Notes: generated by a model from the letters alone, not told the origin. 64,000 nucleotides of DNA from Lachnospiraceae bacterium (GCA_910576385.1 CAJTIR010000004.1:107048-171047), one strand, 5' to 3'; positions 1 through 9,570 are shown, numbered from the stretch's first letter. Made by a program: numbers and translations.

Positions 1-22
1 TTATAAATTTGAAGTGCCGTAA
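1..22 (+). pseudogene. 3' tip of a winged-helix regulator gene (cut by window edge)
   Basis: Read in frame, the first 22 bases encode Y-K-F-E-V-P followed by TAA. This is the same ending, base for base, as the OmpR-type DNA-binding gene that ends at 10014. A second copy of that gene therefore lies just upstream of the window. Only the tip is visible, so nothing can be said about whether the gene is intact. Confidence 0.6.
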
Positions 23-23
23 C

Positions 24-63
24 AAAGGCCACAAGGTAAGTCTCTGCTTGCCCTGTGGCCTTT
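24..63 (+). terminator. intrinsic terminator after the winged-helix copy
   Basis: A long stem pairs 24-40 (AAAGGCCACAAGGTAAG) with 47-63 (CTTGCCCTGTGGCCTTT), leaving a 6-base loop and running into TTTATT. It sits 2 bases after the stop codon of the partial gene at 1-22. Confidence 0.75.
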
Positions 64-368
64 ATTAGATACGGTAGGTGGTGAAGGAACATTAGGAGAC
101 TTTACAGCTTGTGCTGCAAGGAAAAATTATCCCGAACATTTCTTCCCCAAATGCCTCTGTTGCTGGCTTTCTATGATATATTCGGGATAATCAGACTTTC
201 GGTATAACCATTTAGCGGCAACCCGGAAAAGCCTGCAAAAACAAAAAAAACTTGGTACATTCTCATATCACCCATATATTATTCTACATTTCGGGTTAAG
301 TTATGAGAACGAAAATAATTTTATGTTTTAGTAGTATTTTATTTCGTCAAACACTGGGTATAATGTAA

Positions 369-1061
369 ATTAGGAATTTCTTAATATTCTCGCATGCAGA
401 AAATAGCACATACTACACACCCAAAATCCTTTCCATCCTGTGCGTTGCGATTGCCGCTCCGATTTTTTCAAATGAATATCAAACGGGAGCCGACAGTATC
501 CTGCGTGCAACAAAACACGGGCGTACTCGGTTAGCAATTACAAAGATTTCTGCATCAAGTACAATTTTCGTTTTAACCTTTATTTTTGGAATAACGATTC
601 ATTTACTGATTTTGAACATGGCTTTCGGAACAGAGTGCTTAAAAACTTCGTTTCAAATGCTTTTCTCTGTCATAAATCTATCCAATATCAATTTGGGACA
701 GTTAGAAATAGTTTTGACATTGGTGGGATTACTTTCTATGTTAGCAAGCATTAGCTGTACACTATTTCTGTCCGCAAAATGTAAAGATTCTTTGACTGCG
801 TTATTGGTTTCACTTGTTATTGTTCTTCTGCCAATATTTGCCTATACTGCATTGGGCGCATCATGGATTTCTTGTATTTTGCCATCGGCAGGAATTGGGT
901 TGCAGAATAACTTTCTCTACCAGCTTGCAAATTTTAACTACCTGCATATTGGAGGAATGAGTTTTTGGACGCCTTATGTAATATTGATTTCAGCAGTGAT
1001 TGAGATTTCCATATTTCTGTTTTTGACGGTTCGGACTTATTGTAAGCATCAAGTTGCTTAA
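369..1061 (+). pseudogene. 5'-truncated ABC-2 type permease
   Basis: An open frame with no start signal runs from a stop at 366 to TAA at 1061. From about 400 it reads like the inner part of an ABC-2 permease: a segment APIFSNEYQTGADSILR, typical of the first cytoplasmic loop of these exporters, then four or five strongly hydrophobic segments. The first membrane helix is missing and no ATPase partner lies next to it. I read it as a remnant left by a rearrangement upstream. A short TTG-initiated product from 612 is possible but would lack the conserved loop. Confidence 0.6.
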
Positions 1062-1075
1062 TAGTTGAAAAGCTG

Positions 1076-1111
1076 CTCTACGACGGCAAAAGAAAAAAAG
1101 CCGTCGTAGAG
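1076..1111. terminator. strong hairpin after the permease remnant
   Basis: CTCTACGACGGC at 1076-1087 pairs perfectly with GCCGTCGTAGAG at 1100-1111 around an A-rich loop. There is no T-run after it on the + strand. A hairpin of the same design (A-rich loop, GCCGTCGT in the right arm) occurs at 46578-46623. Confidence 0.5.
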
Positions 1112-1165
1112 AAGACCTATTAACATGCCTATACCACCTTTCGGCGGCTTTGATTTTTCAGATTC

Positions 1166-1396
1166 GTGTCTGTGTCTCCTGACGAGCTCTACGAGCGCAA
1201 AGTTACCATGCAGGAGCTCCTTGCAGCAATCGCCAGTCTGCCAGACAAACAGGAAAAGCGAGTTTACGCTCACTTCATTCTTGGCATGACCCAGACGGAC
1301 ATTGCCAGGGTGGAAGGTGTCAGCAAAATGGCCGTGTGCTATTCCATCGAGCGGGCATTGCAGACGATGGAAAAATTTTTGAAAAATCGTCTGTGA
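1166..1396 (+). CDS. sigma-70 region-4-like protein of mobile-element type, N-terminally truncated
   Basis: The 76-residue frame carries a helix-turn-helix of sigma region 4 kind: SLPDKQEKRVYAHFILGMT, then TDIARVEGVSKMAVCYSIER, ending in a MEKFLKN tail. Full-length relatives, usual in clostridial conjugative elements, are about 130-160 residues. Here an in-frame TGA lies 15 bases before the GTG at 1166 and no good ribosome site is present, so the front half appears lost. It is probably element debris, linked to the XRE remnant on the other strand. Confidence 0.5.
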   Translation: MSVSPDELYERKVTMQELLAAIASLPDKQEKRVYAHFILGMTQTDIARVEGVSKMAVCYSIERALQTMEKFLKNRL

Positions 1397-1499
1397 TGAC
1401 TTTACAGAAGTTCCAAAAATGAAATGGCTTATGAAAGGTATACAGTCTCGGGCCAACTTGGGTCTGTTGACAAAGTAGCGCCAAACGCGCCCGAAATAT

Positions 1500-1619
1500 G
1501 ATATAAGCCAGTTGCTCCTGTGTTATCCCCTTGGCTTCTCTTTTGCGCTTGATCCCCAGCCCTATATCGTGAAAATCAAACTTGCGTTCATCGCGTTCAA
1601 ACTTCATGTCATCACCCAA
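1500..1619 (-). pseudogene. N-terminal remnant of an XRE helix-turn-helix regulator
   Basis: On the minus strand the frame starts MKFERDERKFDFHDIGLG and continues with IKRKREAKGITQEQLAYI, the start of an HTH_3 domain. This opening is typical of small regulators in clostridial conjugative elements. Homology stops around 1500, after which the frame is unrelated. The second HTH helix and the rest of the protein are gone. Confidence 0.6.
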
Positions 1620-1747
1620 GGTAATTCTACATTTCAGGTGATAGTATTTGAACGATGTTTCTTTTCATGTAATAGACTGTTTAATTTCACAAACGGTACA
1701 GATTGACTGAAACACACCCAAATAATTGAGATGGATTTGAAATTTTG

Positions 1748-1801
1748 TTGACAAGTATGGCAGAAGTTATTATAATAATAAACAGAACAATATTCTGTTT
1801 A
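1748..1801 (+). promoter_or_regulatory. promoter and palindromic operator of the TetR-acyltransferase operon
   Basis: TTGACA at 1748-1753, a 17-base spacer and TATAAT at 1771-1776 form a consensus sigma-A promoter. Directly downstream lies the inverted repeat AAACAGAA-N5-TTCTGTTT (1780-1800), covering the expected transcription start. That is the usual place for autorepression by the TetR protein encoded at 1822. Confidence 0.8.
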
Positions 1802-1821
1802 TTGCGGAGAGGTGAATTGAT

Positions 1822-2442
1822 ATGTCGAGAAAAGCTGTTTTAGAGGGTGGAAAGCGCGATGAAATCCTAAATGCTGCGTTAGAATTATTCTTAAAAAACG
1901 GATATGAGGCTACTTCTATCCGAATGATTTTAGAACGGGTCAACGGGGAAGTCGGTATGTTTTATCACTACTTCAATTCCAAGCAAGAAGTATTTGATAA
2001 AGCCGTCGAACTCTTTTTTAAGAAAAGCGGAGAAAGATTTTCGGCCATAATGAATAAATCCGCAAACCACATCACCCCTCGATCAAGACTGGAACAGCTA
2101 TATGATTGTTACACCAACAGTATGGCAGAACTAACTCAATTAGCAAATGGCTCAATTCATTGGTCAATATTGTATGCACTACATGAACAGACTTTAGAAG
2201 CAATGCTACCTGCTTTCCAGGTAATGATACATGAATTTCTGCAAGCGGCGGGCAAGGATGACTGCTACGGCAAAGAATATCTTGCCTCTTTTCTTCTGAA
2301 AGGAATTAGCGGTTTAGTGCATGATAGAGTATTCTCTACATTGTCCCTCGAACTTAAGGCGCAGGAAACCATGGAACTCATATGCAGAACATTGCAAATT
2401 CCGCACGATATATTTGAAAGCGAAGGGAGGCATCCTCTATGA
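1822..2442 (+). CDS. TetR/AcrR family transcriptional regulator
   Basis: This 206-residue protein has the TetR HTH in residues 10-58: a GGKRDEILNAALELFLKNGY helix, then VNGEVGMFYHYFNSKQEVF. The rest is a helical ligand-binding domain that I cannot assign to a ligand. GGAGAGGTG precedes the ATG. Its stop overlaps the start of the acyltransferase gene by 4 bases (ATGA), so the two are co-translated. A palindromic operator sits on the promoter, so I infer negative autoregulation of the pair. Confidence 0.85.
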   Translation: MSRKAVLEGGKRDEILNAALELFLKNGYEATSIRMILERVNGEVGMFYHYFNSKQEVFDKAVELFFKKSGERFSAIMNKSANHITPRSRLEQLYDCYTNSMAELTQLANGSIHWSILYALHEQTLEAMLPAFQVMIHEFLQAAGKDDCYGKEYLASFLLKGISGLVHDRVFSTLSLELKAQETMELICRTLQIPHDIFESEGRHPL

Positions 2443-3641
2443 AACAATATATACTGACTGAAAGGGCTCATCTCATGTGTCCTAATATGCACTTTGGCAT
2501 CAAGGCAAAAATCGCCGCAGGATACGACGAGGGGAAATTTCACGATGCACTTCGGGCGCTTGCGTCTGCACATCCATTTTTGAAAAGCAATGTTGCCCGA
2601 GAAGCTAAAAGCGGAAAGCTGTATTATTGCCAGCATCAGGAAATAAAAATCCCAGTTTTTGAGAAAGACAATGCTTCCCGGTGGCAAGATGATTATAGCG
2701 ATATGACAAGATATGGCTGGGACGCTTTTAAGAAGTGCCTTTTGAAGCTCATAGTTTACCCAGATAGAGAATCATTTGAAGTTATATTTATCGCGCATCA
2801 CCTTTTGGGAGATGGACGCAGTATATTGAACTTGGTATGCGAATTTGCCAACTGCTATCTGTCCGGGAAAACGCCTACGCTTGCCGAAGAAAGCCCTATT
2901 TTGTCTATTGATGAACTTCCAAAAGGTAGCCAGCTTTCGTCAGTAAATAAGCTGATTATTGGCTATGCAAACCGCAAATGGAAACATGAAGGGCATACCG
3001 TCAGTTATGAGGATTACAGAAAATTTGAAACGGAGTTTATTGCCGACAATCCGGTTTCCTATCTGGAGGAGGTATGGGAGCCAAGGAAGACCGAAGAAGT
3101 TTTAAGAAAATGCCATGAACACGGAGTATCATTGAATGACTACCTTGTTGCCGAGATGATGCGTAAAGAGAAAACGAACCGGGTCGTGGCCGCAGTAGAT
3201 ATACGCAGACATCTCTCTCGCTATAAGGTAGGTGCGTTGGGTAATTATGCCTCTGCAACTGCAATAGAGGTTTCCAATAAATCCGAAGATATTTGGAACA
3301 TAGCGAGGTCAGTTTCGGAAAGGCTCAAAAAGAATATAAGTAATCCAGGAAAATTGATGATGATCCTTGCCTGTTACCTCTATATGGAGCCGGAACTGAT
3401 TGATGCTGCCGCAATTTCAGCTATAGGCAGATTTAACAGCAGCGCGGGAAAATTTATTGGGTCGGCAATCCTTGGGTATAAAAAACGCAATGGCTACAGT
3501 GTCACTAATCTTGGAAATGTGGATAATCCAAACATTGTTGAAGCGATGTTTATTCCTCCGGCATCCCCTGCGAATGTTAAAACAATGGGTGTCCTTTCCG
3601 TAAACCATCGTTTGAAGAAATGTACTGCCCATTATCAATAA
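2439..3641 (+). CDS. condensation-fold (alcohol acetyltransferase-like) acyltransferase
   Basis: The 400-residue protein shows HHLLGDG at residues 120-126, the HHxxxDG active-site motif of the chloramphenicol acetyltransferase/NRPS condensation superfamily. Length and layout fit stand-alone AATase/condensation-like proteins, with a second half containing VAAVDIRRHL and a C-terminal latch-like region. The acyl donor and acceptor cannot be told from sequence. It is coupled to the TetR gene (4-base overlap), so its substrate or product may be the inducer. No peptide-synthetase modules are nearby. Confidence 0.7.
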   Translation: MKQYILTERAHLMCPNMHFGIKAKIAAGYDEGKFHDALRALASAHPFLKSNVAREAKSGKLYYCQHQEIKIPVFEKDNASRWQDDYSDMTRYGWDAFKKCLLKLIVYPDRESFEVIFIAHHLLGDGRSILNLVCEFANCYLSGKTPTLAEESPILSIDELPKGSQLSSVNKLIIGYANRKWKHEGHTVSYEDYRKFETEFIADNPVSYLEEVWEPRKTEEVLRKCHEHGVSLNDYLVAEMMRKEKTNRVVAAVDIRRHLSRYKVGALGNYASATAIEVSNKSEDIWNIARSVSERLKKNISNPGKLMMILACYLYMEPELIDAAAISAIGRFNSSAGKFIGSAILGYKKRNGYSVTNLGNVDNPNIVEAMFIPPASPANVKTMGVLSVNHRLKKCTAHYQ

Positions 3642-3653
3642 GATTGGGTAACT

Positions 3654-4032
3654 TTGGCCGGAAAGAGTGATTACTATTTGACAGCATTTTCAAATGCAGA
3701 AATTTCTGCTCTACAAGAAAAATATAGGAATGAAGTTATCGAACGTTGGGGCAGCACCCATGAGTATCAAGAGTTTTCTTCTTTTTTTCAGCCAGAGCCA
3801 AAAAAGAGAGAAATCGGAAGTGGAATGATTTTTTAATATATTCCCAAAATGTCTTTGAACGACTGGCGGAATATAAGGCAGAAACACCTGCTTTACCTGC
3901 CATTCAATCCATTGTTGCAGAGTGGCAGGAGATATATCTGAAAACTTCTATCCCTGTTCGGATGCTATGCTGATGTATCTGGGCGAATTTTATCAAACAG
4001 ATGTTCCCCAACAAAAAGCGCAATTGCTCTGA
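3654..4032 (+). pseudogene. decayed TipA-type effector domain of a MerR regulator
   Basis: Fragments in shifting frames match the C-terminal ligand domain (TipAS) of MerR regulators. First comes FSNAEISALQEKYRNEVIER to about 3800, then WNDFLIYSQNVFERLAEY, then a last frame with FYPCSDAMLMYLGEFYQTD, the usual end of that domain. At least two frameshifts separate the pieces. The MerR DNA-binding half is absent. Confidence 0.55.
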
Positions 4033-4275
4033 TAGTTGTTTCCACACTCACGTTCCCTATTCCTTGATTTTGGTTACACTGTTAATGTTCTCTTAATAAG
4101 CGGTGAAGATAGTTCAGAGCAACGCTAAAGAGCGATATGATAGGTACTCATCTTGCATTTTTTAGTTCACTATGCTACGATTGGCAATCAAATGTATGGC
4201 CTTCGGCTGTTAATAAATACCTACCAAATAATAGGCAGACCTTAACCTATGCCTTTATTAAAGGGATTATACAAT

Positions 4276-5334
4276 ATGGAAAGCATAATAAATTTTAATG
4301 ACATATTAGCTTTATCAAAAAAGTTGGAAACGGAACGACTAGACCGTGAATTAAGTGTAGTTATGGTGGACGAATATAAAATAGATGATCAGTTACGGAA
4401 GTCACTTAAAAATGACACCTATCAATTTCCAGACACTTTTCAAACGAAAACAAATAAGCAGATTCTAACAAGGGTACAAGATCAATTTTCGGCGAAAATA
4501 CATATTAAAAGAACGCCCGTATATTTCCATAAACACGATTTTGTGGAAATTCTTTATATATATAAGGGACACTGCAAGCAATTTATAGAAAATCTTGAAA
4601 CCTGTATAGTATTGCAGGAGGGTGATTTATTTATGTTAAACCAGAATGTTATTCATGCCTTACAGCAGGAAGATGAACAGTCTGTTTTGATTAAAATGAT
4701 TATCCCTATGGAATGGATTTCCTATGAATTTATCCAGGATATAAACCATAAAAGTGCCTTGTTTGATTTTTTCGTAAGTGCAAAGTCTCCGCAGAGAGAA
4801 TATTATAACTATTTACAATATTGTTGTGTGGGTGATGAGCGGCGTCTCATAGAAGGGATAATGACAGAATACTACTTGAAACAACGCTACTTTGAGGCTG
4901 CAATAAAAAGTTACCTGCAGCTTCTTATGATCTTTCTTGAAAGAGAACAGAAAAAATACAAGTGTTGCAGGTATCGCTTATCCCATAGCTCTTTGCAAGC
5001 CGGAGAGATTATTCAATATATTTACAATCACAGTGAACATATTACATTGGAAGAATTAGCCCATGTTTTTTCTTTCAATCAAAGTTATTTAAGCCGAGTT
5101 ATTAAAGAAAATTGCAAGATGAATTTTCATGAATTAGTCAGAGAAAGCAGGTTGGAAAAGGCGGCTGTCCTTTTAAGCAGCTCTGATTACTCGGTGGAAA
5201 AAATTGCACAAGCAGTAGGCTATCAAAATGCTGTCCCCATTTATCAGGGGATAAAAGAAAAATTTGGGTGTTCACCTGCTGAATACCGGAAAAGCTACGG
5301 TAAAATGAGTATAGAAAATTCCACAAATCAATGA
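4276..5334 (+). CDS. AraC family transcriptional regulator with N-terminal cupin
   Basis: The protein is about 352 residues. An N-terminal sensing cupin (VYFHKHDFVEILYIYKGHCK, then EGDLFMLNQNVIHAL) is followed by a C-terminal AraC double HTH, with YLSRVIKENCKMNFHELV and VEKIAQAVGYQNAVPIYQGI. I place the start at 4276 because AAAGGGA lies 9 bases before it; the frame is open back to 4249. It stands 89 bases ahead of the MATE pump and APH-like kinase in the same direction and may control them. The inducer is unknown. Confidence 0.85.
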   Translation: MESIINFNDILALSKKLETERLDRELSVVMVDEYKIDDQLRKSLKNDTYQFPDTFQTKTNKQILTRVQDQFSAKIHIKRTPVYFHKHDFVEILYIYKGHCKQFIENLETCIVLQEGDLFMLNQNVIHALQQEDEQSVLIKMIIPMEWISYEFIQDINHKSALFDFFVSAKSPQREYYNYLQYCCVGDERRLIEGIMTEYYLKQRYFEAAIKSYLQLLMIFLEREQKKYKCCRYRLSHSSLQAGEIIQYIYNHSEHITLEELAHVFSFNQSYLSRVIKENCKMNFHELVRESRLEKAAVLLSSSDYSVEKIAQAVGYQNAVPIYQGIKEKFGCSPAEYRKSYGKMSIENSTNQ

Positions 5335-5423
5335 ATAGAATATCAATTCCCTTATATGTAAAATGTATGAGTAACCTGATGAAAAAACACTTTCCAATAC
5401 TTTTACAGTGAGGATTTTGTATT

Positions 5424-6755
5424 ATGGCAGAGGAACAAGTTAAAAATAGGCTGGAACAAGATTCTATTGGAAAACTCATGCTGGAACTATGCACACAGAC
5501 AACGCTTTCCATTATGATTTATAATATCTATACCATTACAGATACGTTTTATGTATCAAAGGGAATAGGAAGTGTGGCAAGCGGCGCTATTGGGATTTTT
5601 TCGCCGGTTTTACTCTTAGTGAATGGCGTTAGTTCCACTTTGGGAACGGGGGGAGCCTCCATCATATCCCGCAGGCTGGGCGAGAGAAATCCGGCTGGTG
5701 GAAAAAAAGTAGTAGGCTGCATGATGTGGCTTTGGGTTCTGTGTTCCTTGACAATTACGATCACAGGACTTGCTTTTTTAGAACCGTTATTGGAATTATT
5801 AGGCAGTACCTCTGAAATTTATCCATATGCAGTAGAATATGGGCGGATCATGTTGATAGGTACTATCATTAGCACAGGGTTCTCTGGTATTATGCGGGCA
5901 GAAGGGGATATTTTCTATTCTACGTTACAATGGTGCTGTCCCGTAATGATTAACCTGCTCTTAGACCCGCTGTTTATATATGGTTTTCATATGGGGATTT
6001 CCGGTGCCGCAGTAGCAACTTTAATTGCACAGCTTTTTTCTGCTGTAAACAGTATTTATTACTTTTTTATTCGGAAAAATACTCCATGCCGGGTAGCATT
6101 GGGCGATATTAGGTGGAACAGGCAGGCATGTAAAGAAATATTATATATTGGGTTGCCTGCTTTTCTCAATAGCCTCGGAAACAGTTTGACGGGTATGGTT
6201 GGAAACCAGATATTAGGACAAGTAGGAGGCACACAGGCAATCGGCACCTATGCAGTTATATCAAGAATACAATCCTTTCTTTCTACGCCGTTCTCTGGCA
6301 TTATGCAGGGGATTCAACCTATGCTTGGTTTTGATTGGGGTCGTCAACAGAGAAAAAGAGTAAAAAGGACAGTGGCCTATGCAATATTAGGTGGAGCTGT
6401 ATATGGAGGCGTTATTGCAGTATGCGTATATTGTGGAGCGGGTGGCATTGTAAAATTATTTTCTGTAGATTCTGAAATTACCAGTATAGGGAAAACGGCA
6501 TTACAGATCATATGCTTCTCTTTGGTAATTGGAGGCATAATGCCTGTAATTCAGGCTTATTTTCTAGCATTGGGATATGGAAAAAAGGTCTTGTTTTTGT
6601 CATTGGAAAGTATTTTTGCCATTCGCTTACCGCTTTTACTGATAGCATGGCGGCTAGACAACCTTGACATTATATGGTGGATACTGGTTTTAACGGAATG
6701 GCTGATTGCAGGATTGGCCGTATATAACTATAAAATCGTAAGAAAGGAACGGTAA
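5424..6755 (+). CDS. MATE family efflux transporter
   Basis: At 443 residues with about 12 hydrophobic segments, this is the usual MATE size. Conserved features are GAIGIFSPVLLLVNGVSSTL in the first half and the equivalent region FSGIMQGIQPMLGFDWG in the second. MATE proteins export cationic drugs or metabolites by Na+ or H+ antiport. GTGAGGA precedes the ATG. The kinase-like gene begins 1 base after the stop, so the two form one transcript, probably with the AraC gene upstream. Substrate unknown. Confidence 0.85.
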   Translation: MAEEQVKNRLEQDSIGKLMLELCTQTTLSIMIYNIYTITDTFYVSKGIGSVASGAIGIFSPVLLLVNGVSSTLGTGGASIISRRLGERNPAGGKKVVGCMMWLWVLCSLTITITGLAFLEPLLELLGSTSEIYPYAVEYGRIMLIGTIISTGFSGIMRAEGDIFYSTLQWCCPVMINLLLDPLFIYGFHMGISGAAVATLIAQLFSAVNSIYYFFIRKNTPCRVALGDIRWNRQACKEILYIGLPAFLNSLGNSLTGMVGNQILGQVGGTQAIGTYAVISRIQSFLSTPFSGIMQGIQPMLGFDWGRQQRKRVKRTVAYAILGGAVYGGVIAVCVYCGAGGIVKLFSVDSEITSIGKTALQIICFSLVIGGIMPVIQAYFLALGYGKKVLFLSLESIFAIRLPLLLIAWRLDNLDIIWWILVLTEWLIAGLAVYNYKIVRKER

Positions 6756-6756
6756 G

Positions 6757-7713
6757 ATGGAGAGCTTGACAAAGAACAAACAGAACAGAGAAACTATATC
6801 GAAGATGGTGGAAAAATATTTCTCACCGCTTAAAATGAAAAACTATCGGGAATTGACAGAGGGTTATTTTAATATTGCCTATGAAATTCATTTGAGTAAT
6901 GAGGAACAAGTGATATTGAAAATAGCCCCATTAAAAGAAATGCGTGTTATGACTTATGAAAAAAATATCATGTCCAGCGAAGTGGAAGCTATGAAATTGG
7001 CTATCCGGCATGGTAAAATACCTGTACCTAAAATGCTGGGGTATGATGACAGTTGTACCATTTGCAATTCACCGTATTTCTTCATGGAAAAGCTAGAGGG
7101 AAAAAGCCTTAATACTATAAAAGACAGCTTATCATTAGAACAGATAAACCGTATACATGTTGAAACAGGAGAAATAAACAAAAGAATAAACGATATACTC
7201 TGTCCTGTGTTTGGGTATCCCGGACAGCCTGAATTTCAGGGAAAGGAATGGTATCCTATTTTTCGTAAGATGATGGAGGCGGGGGTAAATGATGCACAGC
7301 ACGGAAATGTAGATTTAAAAATACCAATCGACCAGATGTGGCTTTGTCTTGATCGAGATAAATCTATTTTTGAAGAAGTGTCAGAGCCAAAGTTGGTACA
7401 TTGGGATTGTTGGGACGGAAATATCTTTATTCATTCTGGAAAAGTAACAGGAATCATAGATTGGGAACGGAGCATTTGGGGAGATCCTCTCATGGAAGTG
7501 GGGTTTCGTACTTACGCTGAGAATACCTGCTTTCAAAAAGGCTATGGGATTAAAAGACTAACTAAAAATCAGGAACGCAGGGCCTTATGGTATGATATAT
7601 ATTTAATGCTTTTGGTTGCATTGGAGTACGAATATAGAAAATATGAAACGATGGATAGCTATTATTACGCAACACAAATGTTAATTAAACAGTTTGAAAA
7701 AGTACAGGGATAA
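6757..7713 (+). CDS. aminoglycoside-phosphotransferase family kinase
   Basis: The 318-residue protein has the APH/choline kinase fold signature: LVHWDCWDGNIFI with the catalytic HxDxxxxN, followed by GIIDWERSIWGDP with the metal-binding IDW. An N-lobe with YFNIAYEIHL and a VILKIAP lysine precedes it. This family phosphorylates small molecules, and the real substrate cannot be inferred. Pairing with a MATE pump suggests modification and export of a toxic compound. A two-way terminator follows. Confidence 0.8.
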   Translation: MESLTKNKQNRETISKMVEKYFSPLKMKNYRELTEGYFNIAYEIHLSNEEQVILKIAPLKEMRVMTYEKNIMSSEVEAMKLAIRHGKIPVPKMLGYDDSCTICNSPYFFMEKLEGKSLNTIKDSLSLEQINRIHVETGEINKRINDILCPVFGYPGQPEFQGKEWYPIFRKMMEAGVNDAQHGNVDLKIPIDQMWLCLDRDKSIFEEVSEPKLVHWDCWDGNIFIHSGKVTGIIDWERSIWGDPLMEVGFRTYAENTCFQKGYGIKRLTKNQERRALWYDIYLMLLVALEYEYRKYETMDSYYYATQMLIKQFEKVQG

Positions 7714-7726
7714 AAAACTGTTTACA

Positions 7727-7764
7727 AAGGAAGCGGAGGACGTTTATTCCTCCCCCGCTTCCTT
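7727..7764. terminator. bidirectional terminator between the kinase and a converging XRE remnant
   Basis: GGAAGCGGAGGA at 7729-7740 pairs with the CCGCTTCC region ending near 7763. It closes the kinase operon on + and overlaps the stop codon of the minus-strand remnant. Confidence 0.65.
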
Positions 7765-8042
7765 GATTCTGATTTCCCTGTCAATGGCTCCCTCGATAAT
7801 CGGCAAATACGGTTCGGGACACAGCTTTATTTTGTGGCCGTTTCTCTGGAGTTATTTGCTCGCCAGCTCATAAAGTACCGGAATAATGGGAAGATAGCCG
7901 CTGTTTTCAATATTTACAAGATACCGGGGATCAATACTGATTTGTTCAGCCAATGCCCTACGGGACAATCCCAATGCATTACGCGCTTCTTTGATGCTGC
8001 TCCATGCGTTTCAAGGCCGGGATATTTTGTTTCTTTCGCCAT
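7744..8042 (-). pseudogene. frameshifted XRE family regulator
   Basis: From an ATG at 8042 (minus) the frame reads MAKETKYPGLET. A one-base shift then gives the HTH IKEARNALGLSRRALAEQIS followed by IDPRYLVNIENSGYLPIIPV and LYELASK. An in-frame stop follows, with further readable sequence down to a TAA at 7744. It therefore has at least one frameshift and one nonsense change. The family is the small XRE regulator found in clostridial conjugative elements, like the fragment at 1500-1619. Confidence 0.6.
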
Positions 8043-8490
8043 AGCGTTTCACCCCTTTACATTGAATTATGTAATGTACTCCAGTAAAGAAAGTGGGAAA
8101 AAGCGTGGAACCATTTCAGTTCCGTATGACCGAGCCAGTTTCGGATATGGCTTGCACGCCTCGCAAGAACCGTCTGGCCAAAGTTGACAAGGCGGCCCTT
8201 GACGAGTCCCCATCCCCCGGCGTGGGGAGTTCCCCAACAAGCATTTTTGCGGACTCCGGCCACGCAAAAAGAGCAAGTATGTCCAAACTTGCTCTGCTTG
8301 CCGTTTGTATCGTGAATTCCTGATAACCAGGATGGTTTTACCTGTTCTGATTTTTACGGGGGCTTTGAATAAATCAGGGCCGCCGTAAAGCGAGAATAGC
8401 TATTGTCTGAATTGCGTTAGCTTAAATGAAGCACATTATTCTTAACTTGCCGTACACTTGTCAAGTTTCTTGCGTTATAATATAGGCGGA
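8043..8490. other. non-coding, hairpin-rich, mobile-element-like stretch
   Basis: I find no convincing gene here. Frames on both strands are short, lack ribosome sites and have odd composition. The stretch is more GC-rich than its surroundings and has a hairpin at 8271-8294 (GAGCAAGT / ACTTGCTC). Such sequence is often found near transfer or regulatory regions of clostridial elements, but no nick site could be recognised. Confidence 0.35.
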
Positions 8491-8500
8491 GGTGTACGGT

Positions 8501-9400
8501 ATGCAGATGAACAGGTTGTTTCAAATTGTCTACTATTTATTGGAAAACGGAAAATCTTCGGCTCCTGAATTGGCAAAGAAATTTGAGGTTTCTACTCGGA
8601 CCATTTACAGAGATTTAGATACCATTAGCGCGGCAGGAATCCCGATTTATGCTACACAGGGAAAAGGCGGCGGTATCTCTTTGTTGGAAAATTATGTTTT
8701 GGACAAGTCTATATTTTCAGAAAAAGAGCAGGAACAAATATTGATTGCCTTACAGGGCATTGCATCCACAGAAGGTGAAAATGCGGATGAATTGCTATCT
8801 AAATTGTCAGCACTCTTTCAGATTAAATGGACGGATTGGATAGAAGTTGATTTTTCAGACTGGAATAAAAATAAGGCGGATCAGATATTTGCCGAGGTTA
8901 AAAAAGCGATTTTTGACAGAAGAATCATCACCTTTTCTTATTTTGGTAGCGACGGTCAGTATCTATCACGCTCTGTGAAACCGATTAAGTTGGTTTTCAA
9001 GGGTAAAGACTGGTATTTATATGGATTCTGTCTGTTAAGAAGTGACTACCGTTTTTTCAAGTTGACGCGCATACAAGACTTGGTAACTTCTGCCGAAACA
9101 TTCATAATGGACATGTCGGACTTACCAAAGGAAAAGATGAAAATGCCTCATTACAATAGCGTTTCTGTAACTTTGAAATTCTCCCCGCAGGTTGCCTTTC
9201 GCGTACATGACGAGTTTTCTGATGCCATTACAACAGACGAAGAAAATAATCTATATGTAACCGCAAATTTACCAGACCATGAGGTCATTTATCATTATCT
9301 GCTTACTTTTGGAGAGCATGTCGAGGTGCTTTCCCCGGCGCATATCCGGGATGGGATAAAAGAGAAAGTATGCTCCATTCTAAAAAAATATGAAACATGA
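8501..9400 (+). CDS. YafY-type WYL-domain transcriptional regulator
   Basis: The 299-residue protein has an N-terminal winged helix (LLENGKSSAPELAKKFEVS, TRTIYRDLDTISAAGIPIYA) and a central WYL domain (ITFSYFGSDGQ, LVFKGKDWYLYGFCL). A WCX-like C-terminus follows. WYL domains bind nucleotide or other small ligands. I choose ATG 8501 because GCGGAGGTG lies 8 bases upstream; an in-frame GTG at 8492 overlaps that site. It is transcribed alone and its targets are unknown. Confidence 0.85.
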   Translation: MQMNRLFQIVYYLLENGKSSAPELAKKFEVSTRTIYRDLDTISAAGIPIYATQGKGGGISLLENYVLDKSIFSEKEQEQILIALQGIASTEGENADELLSKLSALFQIKWTDWIEVDFSDWNKNKADQIFAEVKKAIFDRRIITFSYFGSDGQYLSRSVKPIKLVFKGKDWYLYGFCLLRSDYRFFKLTRIQDLVTSAETFIMDMSDLPKEKMKMPHYNSVSVTLKFSPQVAFRVHDEFSDAITTDEENNLYVTANLPDHEVIYHYLLTFGEHVEVLSPAHIRDGIKEKVCSILKKYET

Positions 9401-9570
9401 CACAGGATTTCAGGTTTTGTTTGTTATACTTGTTTTAGAAACAGAAAACTTTTGGTATTCAATCAAAATAAAAGAATGAATACCTGCATTGACGGAGGAG
9501 GTGATAACATGGGAAATTAGCTGTATTTGATATATCTGAATCGGGCGGTAAAATTGCAGAAAAACTGCTT

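Noticed and set aside
8093..8323. Open frames on both strands in the GC-richer stretch
   Set aside because: No ribosome site, no recognisable domain, and similar-length frames on the opposite strand; composition bias explains them.
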